Assembly: GCF_006970865.1 (NCBI RefSeq)
Contig: NZ_CP035503.1
Location: forward strand, 4,229,001-4,293,000
Direction: 5' to 3'
Length of the DNA: 64,000 nt
Origin: Rhodoferax sediminis
Lineage (GTDB): Bacteria; Pseudomonadota; Gammaproteobacteria; Burkholderiales; Burkholderiaceae_C
Made by a program: the position numbers and the translations under genes. This document shows positions 44,754 through 52,274 of this stretch, piece by piece; the first letter of the stretch is position 1, and every line of letters starts with the position of its first letter. Below the pieces are notes generated by a model, which did no database searches, was not told the DNA's origin, and was given only the letters and a program-made list of their open reading frames with translations.

Positions 44754-45674
44754 ATGCGCATCGCCATCATGGGTTCAGGCGGGGTCGGCGCCTACGTCGG
44801 CGCGCGGCTGCAGGCCGCGGGAGAGGACGTCGTCTTCATTGCGCGCGGCGCCCATCTGCAGGCGCTGCAGCACAGTGGCTTGCGGATTGAAACGCCCGAG
44901 CATGCGCTTCACCTGGAGCGCGTCACGGCCACCGACGACCCATCCAGCATCGGGCCGGTCGACCTCGTGATCTTTGCCGTCAAGCTGTGGGACACCGAAG
45001 CCGCGGCGCGCGCCATGGCGCCGCTGGTGGGGCCGCAAACGCGCATCGTGACGCTGCAAAACGGCATCGACAGTGTCGCGCTGATCTCGGGCGCCTTGCC
45101 CGGCGCGCGCGTGCTGGGCGGCGTGATCTACGTCTCGGCGGTAATCGAGAGCCCCGGTGTGATCCGCAGCCCGGGCGGCATGCACCGCATCGTGGTGGAT
45201 GCGGCCGGCGGCGACGCGGTGATTGCTGCCTTTTGCGCGGCCTGCGAGCGGGCCACCGCACTTGATGCCACGGCCACCGACGCCATCGACATTGCGATCT
45301 GGGAGAAGTTCGTCACGCTGGCGGCGATCGCCGGTGCCACGTCGCTGCTCCGCGCGCGCATGGGGCAAATCATGGGCCACCCCGAGACGCGCATCTTCCA
45401 GCGCCAGCTGATCGACGAAGGCGTTGCGGTGGGCCGGGCCGCGGGCCAGCTGCTGCGCGCCGAGCTGGCCGATGACGTCATGAGCAGGCTGACCTCGCTG
45501 CCGGGCTCGTTCCGTTCCTCCATGTCCGAGGATCTGGAGCGCGGCAAGCCGCTGGAGTTGCAGTGGCTGTCGGGCCGGGTGCATGGCCTGGGGCTGCAGC
45601 ACGGCGTGCCGACGCCGGCGCACAGCGCCGTGTACCGCGCGCTGGTGCTGTACGAGCACGGCGCGCCGGTGTGA
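44754..45674 (+). CDS. PanE/ApbA-type 2-dehydropantoate 2-reductase
   Basis: 306 residues: Rossmann motif RIAIMGSGGVGAYVGARL, FAVKLWDTEAAA, TLQNGIDS, catalytic Lys in IAIWEKFVTLAAIAG and the C-terminal helical domain ending LQHGVPTPAHSAVYRAL. It is a candidate for pantothenate synthesis (2-dehydropantoate to pantoate) but the family is broad and a second member lies at 23446. AGGAGAGAT precedes the ATG. Confidence 0.88.
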   Translation: MRIAIMGSGGVGAYVGARLQAAGEDVVFIARGAHLQALQHSGLRIETPEHALHLERVTATDDPSSIGPVDLVIFAVKLWDTEAAARAMAPLVGPQTRIVTLQNGIDSVALISGALPGARVLGGVIYVSAVIESPGVIRSPGGMHRIVVDAAGGDAVIAAFCAACERATALDATATDAIDIAIWEKFVTLAAIAGATSLLRARMGQIMGHPETRIFQRQLIDEGVAVGRAAGQLLRAELADDVMSRLTSLPGSFRSSMSEDLERGKPLELQWLSGRVHGLGLQHGVPTPAHSAVYRALVLYEHGAPV

Positions 45675-45708
45675 CGGGCTGGCCTGGAGCGCGCACGGCA
45701 AGCGCGCT

Positions 45709-46989
45709 TCAGTCCCGCCTGGCCGGCCCCGGCAACACTACGAACGCCAGCGCGCCCGCGGCCACGATCGCGGCAATGCTGCCCAGCACGGCGGCATAGG
45801 GCTCGATGCCATGCGCCGTGGCCAGCGTGGCCACGAAGCCGGTGAACCATTGCATGAGCGCCACGCCCATGAACATGGCCATGGTAAACAGCGCCATGGC
45901 GCGCCCGGTCAGCGCGGCGGGATAGGCGGTGCGCACGTCGGCGTACTGCAGCACCATGAAGCCCGAAAGCAGGCCGATCACGATCGGATCGACCACATCG
46001 ATGACGGCGCTGTGCGTCACCACGAAGATCGCGAACAGGCCCGCCATCAGCAGCGTGAAGCCGATGATCCAGCGACGGCGATGCGCCGGGCCGGGGTCGA
46101 ACCGGCCGAACAGCGGCGGCCCGAACATCGACGAAAACGACATCGCCAGCGCCACATTGCCGCTTTGCACCAGCGAGAAACCATGGCGCTGGATCAACAT
46201 CGGCCCCAGCCACAGGCCGCGCAGCGCAATGAAGGACGCATAGCCCACGCTGGCCAACAGCAAGATGCCCCAGGTGTGCGGCAGCGTCAAGAGCGCGCCA
46301 AATTTCCTGATCGCCTGGCCCACCGTTTCGCGCTGCGGGGCTGCACCGCCCACATGCAGCGCGGGAGTCGACGGCTCATGCACCAGGGCGTAGATCAGAA
46401 ACCACGACAGCACGGAAAACGCGCCTAGTGCCCAGTAGCCGCCGCGCCAGGACGTGGCCTGGATCAGCCACGCCAGCGGCGTGCCGGTGATCAGCATGCC
46501 GATGCCGCCGAGCCCCAGCACCATGCCGGACACCGCCGCAAAGCGCAGCGGCGGCAGGTGCCGCGCGATGAACACGGTGCAGACCAGGAACGTAGGCGCG
46601 CAACCCACGCCGATGAGGACCTGGCCCAGCACCAGCATGGCGTAGTTGTGCGCCATGGCCGAGACCACCGCCCCAACAATCGCCAGCGGGAATGCGACCA
46701 GCACGGTACGGCGCACGCCGTGCAGGTCAATGCCAATCCCCATGAATAACTGCATGCCGGCGAATGCGAAGTGATAGCACGCGGCAAACAGGCCCAGCGC
46801 CTCCTCGTCCAGATGAAAGTCGCCCTGCACCGAAACGGCCATCAGCGCGATCACGGTGCGGTAGGCCTGGCTCAGCGCAAACGCCGTGGTAAGCGCCAGC
46901 AGCATGGGCCAGATGGCGCGGATTGCGGGCGCGTCAGAGGGCGTGGTGGGCGAGGCTGAGCGGGGCAGCGGCGAAGCAGTAGATTTCAT
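45709..46989 (-). CDS. MFS transporter
   Basis: This 426-residue 12-helix transporter has the segments MLLALTTAFALSQAYRT and FAFAGMQLFMGIGIDLHGVRR (loop 2-3 motif). It resembles the sugar-phosphate/anion-symporter type, but no substrate can be named. It starts at 46989, at a Met before STASPLPR. It is convergent with the PanE-like gene and lies just beside the left 27-bp repeat. Confidence 0.82.
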   Translation of the reverse strand: MKSTASPLPRSASPTTPSDAPAIRAIWPMLLALTTAFALSQAYRTVIALMAVSVQGDFHLDEEALGLFAACYHFAFAGMQLFMGIGIDLHGVRRTVLVAFPLAIVGAVVSAMAHNYAMLVLGQVLIGVGCAPTFLVCTVFIARHLPPLRFAAVSGMVLGLGGIGMLITGTPLAWLIQATSWRGGYWALGAFSVLSWFLIYALVHEPSTPALHVGGAAPQRETVGQAIRKFGALLTLPHTWGILLLASVGYASFIALRGLWLGPMLIQRHGFSLVQSGNVALAMSFSSMFGPPLFGRFDPGPAHRRRWIIGFTLLMAGLFAIFVVTHSAVIDVVDPIVIGLLSGFMVLQYADVRTAYPAALTGRAMALFTMAMFMGVALMQWFTGFVATLATAHGIEPYAAVLGSIAAIVAAGALAFVVLPGPARRD

Positions 46990-47042
46990 GGCGGTGCAGG
47001 GGTGCAAGCGTACACCTGCTTGGCCCCGCACTCGCCGCGCGC

Positions 47043-47069
47043 GGCGTTACGGCCGTTCCTCGCGCCCGC
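47043..47069 (+). repeat. 27-bp direct repeat, left copy
   Basis: Starts GGCGTTACGGCCG and ends CGCGCCCGC; identical over 27 bases to 58383-58409. It lies between the MFS gene and the last gene of the microcompartment operon. On the minus strand it encodes REERP-stop, the same as the end of the pirin gene at the right copy. Confidence 0.75.
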
Positions 47070-47125
47070 TGTTGGCCAGTTCCAGCGCCCCCGTCATGCG
47101 TGAGCCGATTCGATAACCCGGACCA

Positions 47126-47776
47126 CTAACGGCTCTTCTCCGTGCGTGACGCCCGACCCGGAATCTTTGCCAGCTTCGCCTGGATGTGCTTTGCCGCTGC
47201 CAGCACATCTGCGTGTGACCCCGAGAGGTAAAGCCGTCCCGTGGCCCCGATCATCCGGAGATCGATCAGGCGGATGCCAGGCACCGCCTTTTCCGCCTCA
47301 TTCGCCGCGTAAGAAGCAAACAGTGCCGGCACCAGCTCAAGCAGAAGCACGCTCTCGCCGGGCAGCACCATGGATGCCTGCTTGTTGCGATTGATGATGA
47401 CGGCGTGGCGGTCGGTGATGTCCTCGACGACGTCCATCACCAGGATTTCCGGTTTGAGCTGGTCCTCGGCGCGCACGCCCAGCGATGCCAGGATCGCCTC
47501 GCCGGCACGGGCCAGATCTGCGGGCTGGTCGGCATGGACCTCCAGCACGCCGAACTGCCGTTCGACGACCAGCAGGCCCGGCTCCAGTTCGGGCGCCGCC
47601 TTCAGCGCCGTGTCGGTCACGCGCTCGATGGCCAGGCCCGGTGCGATCTCGAGAATCAGCGAGCTCATGCCTTCCAGCGGAACGTAGCCGCGCCCGCCCG
47701 TGGGCGAACTCAGGTAGGCGGCAAACTGCCGCTCCAGGCGTTCGAGGATCAGATAAACGCGTAGTTCGTTTTGCAT
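47126..47776 (-). CDS. Tandem-domain microcompartment shell protein (BMC-T), copy 2
   Basis: 216 residues with two BMC domains. The first holds LILEIAPGLAIERVTDTALK and LLVVERQFGVLEVHAD; the second holds VLLLELVPALFASYAANEAEK and LIDLRMIGATGRLYLSG. Trimers of such proteins form pseudohexameric facets with a larger, sometimes gated pore. It closes the operon, 36 nt after the BMC-H gene. It is clearly a paralogue of the protein at 48838. Confidence 0.85.
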   Translation of the reverse strand: MQNELRVYLILERLERQFAAYLSSPTGGRGYVPLEGMSSLILEIAPGLAIERVTDTALKAAPELEPGLLVVERQFGVLEVHADQPADLARAGEAILASLGVRAEDQLKPEILVMDVVEDITDRHAVIINRNKQASMVLPGESVLLLELVPALFASYAANEAEKAVPGIRLIDLRMIGATGRLYLSGSHADVLAAAKHIQAKLAKIPGRASRTEKSR

Positions 47777-47812
47777 ATCGGCTTTCGCAACGCCCCCCGG
47801 GCGGGAGGGCGT

Positions 47813-48091
47813 TTACTTCTTGGCGGCTTCGAAATACTTGAGCACGTCGGCGTGCGGCCGTGGAATCACATGGCAGGACTTGACTTCACCCACGTGCCGC
47901 GCCGCCTCGGCGCCCGCGTCGGTGGCGGCCTTGACGGCCCCGACGTCGCCGGTCACGGTAATCGCCACCAGCCCCGCCCCCACCTGCTCGCGGCCCACCA
48001 GGGTCACGTTCGCCGCCTTCACCATGGCGTCCGCGGCGGCGTAAGCCGCCACGTAGCCAACCGTCTCGATCAATCCAACTGCTTGGGACAT
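47813..48091 (-). CDS. Hexameric microcompartment shell protein (BMC-H)
   Basis: This 92-residue single-domain shell protein of the PduA/EutM/CsoS1 type begins [22 protein letters not shown]; the pore loop is EQVGAGLV (PduA has a KIGSG-type loop), and [14 protein letters not shown] is the canonical end. Six copies form the flat hexagonal tiles that make most of the shell. GGAGAGATG supports the start. Confidence 0.95.
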   Translation of the reverse strand: MSQAVGLIETVGYVAAYAAADAMVKAANVTLVGREQVGAGLVAITVTGDVGAVKAATDAGAEAARHVGEVKSCHVIPRPHADVLKYFEAAKK

Positions 48092-48137
48092 GTCATCTCT
48101 CCTGTTAAAAAACTACGATCAAAAATGAGGGGGCGGC

Positions 48138-48377
48138 CTAGCGCTCGCCGCTGGGATCGATGATCCCCACCACCATGGCGTCCACCGGACTACCGCAGTA
48201 ATGCGCCGCCACCGAACCCTGGATCACGAGGGCTTCGTCACCGATGCCCACACCGAATCCGTCGAGCGCGACCAGAGAGCCGCCGCCATCCATCTCCAGG
48301 CGCACCAGGGCGCCCGGCGGCAGCAGTTCATGTCGTTTGGTGGCCCAGATGCGACCGGTCACGGTACCTGTTTTCAT
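48138..48377 (-). CDS. Microcompartment vertex protein (BMC-P, EutN/CcmL family)
   Basis: This 79-residue pentameric cap protein has MKTGTVTGRIWATKRHELL at the start, LVRLEMDG, VALDGFGVGIGDEALVIQGSVA and the DAMVVGIID ending. Pentamers close the icosahedral corners. Its ATG overlaps the preceding stop. The presence of a vertex protein means the locus can build a closed shell. Confidence 0.93.
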   Translation of the reverse strand: MKTGTVTGRIWATKRHELLPPGALVRLEMDGGGSLVALDGFGVGIGDEALVIQGSVAAHYCGSPVDAMVVGIIDPSGER

Positions 48378-48841
48378 TCGCTGCGCTCCATTCGTATACC
48401 CGCCGTCCTGGCGTAATCGCGCGCCGCCGGCGTGATGACGGCGCCGCGCCTCAAGCTCACAACCTGGCCGCCGGCGTGCTGGCGCCGCAAGACAGCCTCG
48501 GTAATCACCGATTCATCGATCGCCATGGGCAAGCCGGCCTGCGGCGCGCCATTTCCGGGCGCGGCCATGGCCGCAGGCATGGGCGCAGCCGCAGGCTCGG
48601 GCGCCAGCAGCTTCAGGTCCAGCGCAATCGCCCCACTCACGAAACGTTCGCGCAAGGCATCGCTCGCACACAGCAACTTGAACCAGCGAACAAGTTCGGC
48701 CAGGTCCGCATCGCTGCGAATGGTGAGCGGCAACCGCACCGATTGCGCCGGCGCCGGGGGAGCGCGGCGTGTCTGCATAAAGCCGCGCACCGCCTCGCCG
48801 ACGAGGCTTTCGAACTCTGGGGAGCGCGGCGTGCTCATCAT
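48374..48841 (-). CDS. Small BMC-associated protein with an EutT-N-like motif
   Basis: 155 residues. N-terminal helix PEFESLVGEAVRGFMQTRR (about 8-26) looks amphipathic, then PLTIRSDADLAELVRWFKLLC, an Ala/Pro linker, and a C-terminal piece ESVITEAVLRRQH and GAVITPAARDYARTAGIRM. The last piece is close to the first ~45 residues of EutT-type cobalamin adenosyltransferases (ITEAxLR...LTPxAR), but no ATP-binding part follows. I do not recognise a whole family; a scaffold or docking role is a guess. It overlaps neighbours on both sides by ATGA. Confidence 0.6.
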   Translation of the reverse strand: MMSTPRSPEFESLVGEAVRGFMQTRRAPPAPAQSVRLPLTIRSDADLAELVRWFKLLCASDALRERFVSGAIALDLKLLAPEPAAAPMPAAMAAPGNGAPQAGLPMAIDESVITEAVLRRQHAGGQVVSLRRGAVITPAARDYARTAGIRMERSE

Positions 48842-49446
48842 CGCGCCTCGGGCGTCAGCGCCGCGATCGCGGCCTCGCTGGCCGCGCGCACGGCGGACTC
48901 GGTTCCGCTCACGTACAGGCGCCCGCTCGCTCCCATGAAGCGGCAGTCCACCAGCGTGATGTCAGCCGCCTTCTCGGCTTCGTTCGCGGCCAGCAGCGCG
49001 CCGGCCGCGGGCGTGGTTTCCAGCAAAAAGAGCGACTGTCCCGGCAGCAGCATCGAACCGGACTTGTTGCGGTTGACCAGGAAGGAATGCAGGCTGTCGA
49101 CACGATCGATCTGCCGCGAGGCCAGGATCTGCCGCTGCGGGAGCTCGGGCGATGACAGCCCCAGGGCCTGAAGGACCGCCGCCCCCGCCGCTTTCACCGA
49201 CGCCGCGTGGCGCGCATGGAACTCGAGGTAGCCGAACTGCCGCTCCACCATCAGCACGCCGGGCTTCACGTCGATCTCTTTGAGCACGATGTCGGTCAGC
49301 CATTCGACGTCCAGCCCGGGCGCGATCTCGATGATCATCGCCGCGTCGTTGGCGCGTGGCAGGAACCCGCGCACCATGCTGCCGAGATAGCACATGGTCT
49401 GGGGCTGCAGGCGGTCCAGGAAGTCGAAAGAGCGCAGTGTGGTCAT
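48838..49446 (-). CDS. Tandem-domain microcompartment shell protein (BMC-T), copy 1
   Basis: 202 residues, two BMC domains: AMIIEIAPGLDVEWLTDIVLK with LMVERQFGYLEFHARH, then LFLLETTPAAGALLAANEAEK with LVDCRFMGASGRLYVSG. It overlaps the aldehyde dehydrogenase stop (ATGA at 49443-49446) so is translated with it. Two BMC-T paralogues in one operon allow mixed facets or different pores. Confidence 0.85.
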   Translation of the reverse strand: MTTLRSFDFLDRLQPQTMCYLGSMVRGFLPRANDAAMIIEIAPGLDVEWLTDIVLKEIDVKPGVLMVERQFGYLEFHARHAASVKAAGAAVLQALGLSSPELPQRQILASRQIDRVDSLHSFLVNRNKSGSMLLPGQSLFLLETTPAAGALLAANEAEKAADITLVDCRFMGASGRLYVSGTESAVRAASEAAIAALTPEAR

Positions 49447-50912
49447 GAGGTGGTCCGGGATTCGAGGGCCAAGGCCAGGATGGCCCGGACGGTGTCGCGA
49501 ATGTGGTCGTCGTGCGCATCGCTGGTGCGCTGCGCTGGCAATGCCTCGCTGCGAGGCGCGGGCGCGCCGGTGGGGAAGGCGATCTTTTTCCAGTTGATGA
49601 GATGCTCGGGACCCACGTTCTCGGCGATGGAGCTGCGGCCCGCGAAGCCGGTGCCGATGGTGAAAGTGGGAGCCAGACCGGTGCCGGCGCCGATCACGCC
49701 CATGGACGTGCCCTTGTTCACGACCGTGCGGTTCACGTCCAGCGTGCCACCCCACAAGGCGATGGTTTCGAGGTCTTCCGCGAAGATGCCCGATGTGTGC
49801 CCCGCACCCGAGACGGCCAGCATGGCGCGCGCCTCGCGGATTGCGTGCTCCCGATCGTCCACGCGCTTGAACCCAAGGATGGGAGAGAGCTTTTCCTTGG
49901 CCATCGGCGAGGCGCGCGAGACTTCGTTCAGCGTGCCGACCAGCACCGTCGCGTGGCCCGCACCGGACAGACCCGCCTGCTGCGCAATCCACGCGGCCGC
50001 GCGCCCCACGATCTTCGGATTCAGGCGACCCTCTGGGAAGGCGAATGCCTCCAGGCGCTGCTGCTGCTCGGCGTTGCAATAAAAGGCACCCGCGCGCTTC
50101 ATCTTGTCGGTGAAGTCAGCCTCGACATCGCGGTGCACGAACACCGCCGAGGGGGTAGAGCAGGCCGAGCCGTAGTCGAAGGTCTTGGCGGCCATCGTCT
50201 CGTCCACGGCGAGTCCAAGGTCGGCGCTCGCGTCCACGTACACCGGGACGTTGCCTGGCCCCACGCCCAGTGAAGGCGTGCCGGAGCTGTAGGCGGCCCG
50301 CACCATGGGGGTGCCACCAGTGGCGAGGATCAGGTTCACGCCACGGTTGCGCATCATCGCGTGCGTGGCGTCCAGCGTCGGCGTCTTCTGGATCTGGATG
50401 GCGTCAGCAGGGGCGCCGGCCTCGCGCGCCACCTCGCGCAGGTACTCGGCCGCGTCGATGGAGCAACGCAGCGCCAGCGGATGCGGGCTCAGGATGATGG
50501 CGTTGCGCGACATCAGGCAGGACAGCACCTTGAAATACAGGGTGGCGATCGGGCTGGTCGACGCAACCAGGCCCATCACCACCCCCGCAGGCCGGCCGAC
50601 CAGCAGCATCTTGCGTTCTTCATCCACGCGCATGCCGCCCAGCACGGTGTTTTGGTAAAAGGCCATGAGATCGCGGCTGGCGAGCAGGTTCTTGAACACC
50701 TTGTCCTGCACGCGGCCAATGCCCGTCTCTTCGACGGCCAGGCGCGCGTAGTGCTCGGCACGGTCTTCGCAAGCGCGGCAGACCCGCTCGGCAATGCGCC
50801 AGGCCTCGGCTGGCTCAAGGCGCGCCAGGGCCTGCGCGGCAGGCAGCGCGCGGGCCACCAGGGTGCGCGTCTCCTGCAGGGCGGCCAGGTCGTCGTCAAA
50901 GGCTTCGTTCAC
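49443..50912 (-). CDS. Microcompartment-associated aldehyde dehydrogenase, CoA-acylating type
   Basis: 489 residues of the EutE/PduP/AdhE-N group: ASTSPIATLYFKVLSCLMSRN, GPGNVPVYVDASADL, and the catalytic Cys at about residue 251 in KTFDYGSACSTPS. The group oxidises aldehydes to acyl-CoA with NAD. The C-terminal ~40 residues form a linker (GAPAPRSEALPAQ) and an amphipathic helix (DDHIRDTVRAILALALESR), as in encapsulation peptides. GTG start at 50912, 13 nt after the dioxygenase stop. It should act on the dioxygenase product inside the shell. Confidence 0.85.
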   Translation of the reverse strand: MNEAFDDDLAALQETRTLVARALPAAQALARLEPAEAWRIAERVCRACEDRAEHYARLAVEETGIGRVQDKVFKNLLASRDLMAFYQNTVLGGMRVDEERKMLLVGRPAGVVMGLVASTSPIATLYFKVLSCLMSRNAIILSPHPLALRCSIDAAEYLREVAREAGAPADAIQIQKTPTLDATHAMMRNRGVNLILATGGTPMVRAAYSSGTPSLGVGPGNVPVYVDASADLGLAVDETMAAKTFDYGSACSTPSAVFVHRDVEADFTDKMKRAGAFYCNAEQQQRLEAFAFPEGRLNPKIVGRAAAWIAQQAGLSGAGHATVLVGTLNEVSRASPMAKEKLSPILGFKRVDDREHAIREARAMLAVSGAGHTSGIFAEDLETIALWGGTLDVNRTVVNKGTSMGVIGAGTGLAPTFTIGTGFAGRSSIAENVGPEHLINWKKIAFPTGAPAPRSEALPAQRTSDAHDDHIRDTVRAILALALESRTTS

Positions 50913-50925
50913 GAGGCGGCCCTCT

Positions 50926-52011
50926 TCAGACGGTTGCGCTGCGGCGAGCGATGTCGGCCAGGTCGAGCGAGCTGATCGCCTCGAAGACGGCCTTTACGGC
51001 TCGGCGCTCGGTGTCCGACAGGCGCTGCATGCGCGAATCGTCCAGCATGCCCATGCCTGGTTGCGGTTGCGGGCGTGCGCCGTTGCCTTGCATGGGCTCC
51101 TGCAGCGTGGGCCGCATCGCAGTCATCATCGACGCCTCGCCGAAATGGGCGATCGGTGCGGGGCGCGAGGCCTCGGGGCGTGCATTGAGGCGAACCTTCG
51201 TCGGCTCACAAGTCACCCGGTGCATGCGCCGGTTGTGACCCGCATAGTCGAACACCGCGTAGTGCTGCGTCGCCATGTTGTCCCAGATCGCGATAGAGTC
51301 CTGCTCCCAGCGGAAACGCACCTGGAAGTCGGGCTTCATCACCCACTCATTGAGCAACTTGAGCAGGCTCTCGCCGTACCGGTCGATGAGGTTGGTGAAG
51401 CGCTTGGTCCAGATCGAATTCACGAACAGGCACAGCTTGCCCGTCACTGGATGATTGATCACAACAGGATGGATATAGGGCGGGTTGGTCGCATCGAGCT
51501 GGCGCGCCTCGCCGGTGTAGCCCATCCTGCGAAAGGCGTAGGAGATGTCGTGCTCGGCATCGAGCTCCAGCAGCATCTTCTTCATCGGCTCGTCCAGCGC
51601 CTCGTAGGCCGTGTTCATGCACGCCCACAGTGTGTCGCCGCCCTCGGGAGGAATCTCCACGGCGCGCAGGATGGACACTGCATTGGGTTTTTCCCGGAAC
51701 GTGCAATCTGCGTGCCAGCGGTCGGTATCGGGAGACTTCTTGCCGGTGTTGGCGATGGTCTGGATCTCGGGGTGGCCGTCCACGTGCGGAAAAAACTCGT
51801 GTCTCTCCATCTCGCCGAACGCGCGGCCCAGCGCCAGGTGTGCTTGCGGCGTCAGCGGCTGCTTGCGAAAGAAGATCACCTTGTTGTCCCAGAGGGCGTT
51901 GCGGATCTCGTCATAGACCGCGGGGTTCTTCACCGCGTTCAGGTCCACGCCGGAGATGAGCGCGCCGATGGTGGGCGTCATCCGTGTCACTTCGATGTGC
52001 CGAAACTTCAT
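50926..52011 (-). CDS. TauD/TfdA-family 2-oxoglutarate dioxygenase with C-terminal extension
   Basis: 361 residues; TauD is about 283. The Fe(II) triad is intact: H100-x-D102 (RWHADCTFREKP) and H264 (NRRMHRVTCEP), with a 2OG-binding Arg near 274. After residue ~280 comes a Pro/Gln/Gly-rich linker (NGARPQPQPGMGML) and a helix (LSDTERRAVKAVFEAISSL), the layout of an encapsulation peptide. TauD-type enzymes use O2 and 2OG to release an aldehyde from sulfonates; here the true substrate is unknown. It is the first gene of the operon; GGAAG precedes the ATG at 52011. Confidence 0.87.
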   Translation of the reverse strand: MKFRHIEVTRMTPTIGALISGVDLNAVKNPAVYDEIRNALWDNKVIFFRKQPLTPQAHLALGRAFGEMERHEFFPHVDGHPEIQTIANTGKKSPDTDRWHADCTFREKPNAVSILRAVEIPPEGGDTLWACMNTAYEALDEPMKKMLLELDAEHDISYAFRRMGYTGEARQLDATNPPYIHPVVINHPVTGKLCLFVNSIWTKRFTNLIDRYGESLLKLLNEWVMKPDFQVRFRWEQDSIAIWDNMATQHYAVFDYAGHNRRMHRVTCEPTKVRLNARPEASRPAPIAHFGEASMMTAMRPTLQEPMQGNGARPQPQPGMGMLDDSRMQRLSDTERRAVKAVFEAISSLDLADIARRSATV

Positions 52012-52155
52012 TGCATTGCTTCCTTTTGCTGTGCCTCGCATCGCAGCGAAGCGCCTTGGGTTGAAACAATTCTGCGCGGAGCAGGGCAAGCGGCGTTAGT
52101 GGCTATTGCGACACCGTGTTGCGTTCTCCCGAGAGAGACGCGGCGCGATGGGGGC

Positions 52156-52194
52156 ATGGCGCAAGGGATGCATGCACAGGGGCATTTGCGCCAT
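52156..52194. promoter_or_regulatory. Inverted repeat between the BMC operon and the MFS gene
   Basis: Perfect 9-bp arms ATGGCGCAA (52156-52164) and TTGCGCCAT (52186-52194) with a 21-base spacer in the 263-bp divergent region. It is a candidate site for the LysR or AraC regulator of the locus. Confidence 0.45.
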
Positions 52195-52274
52195 GGCGCA
52201 CGGCCGACCGGTGCTGCGCGAGCCTTCGCTCTGCGAGAGTCGATGCACCCCTTTACACCGTCAAGGCATTCCCC

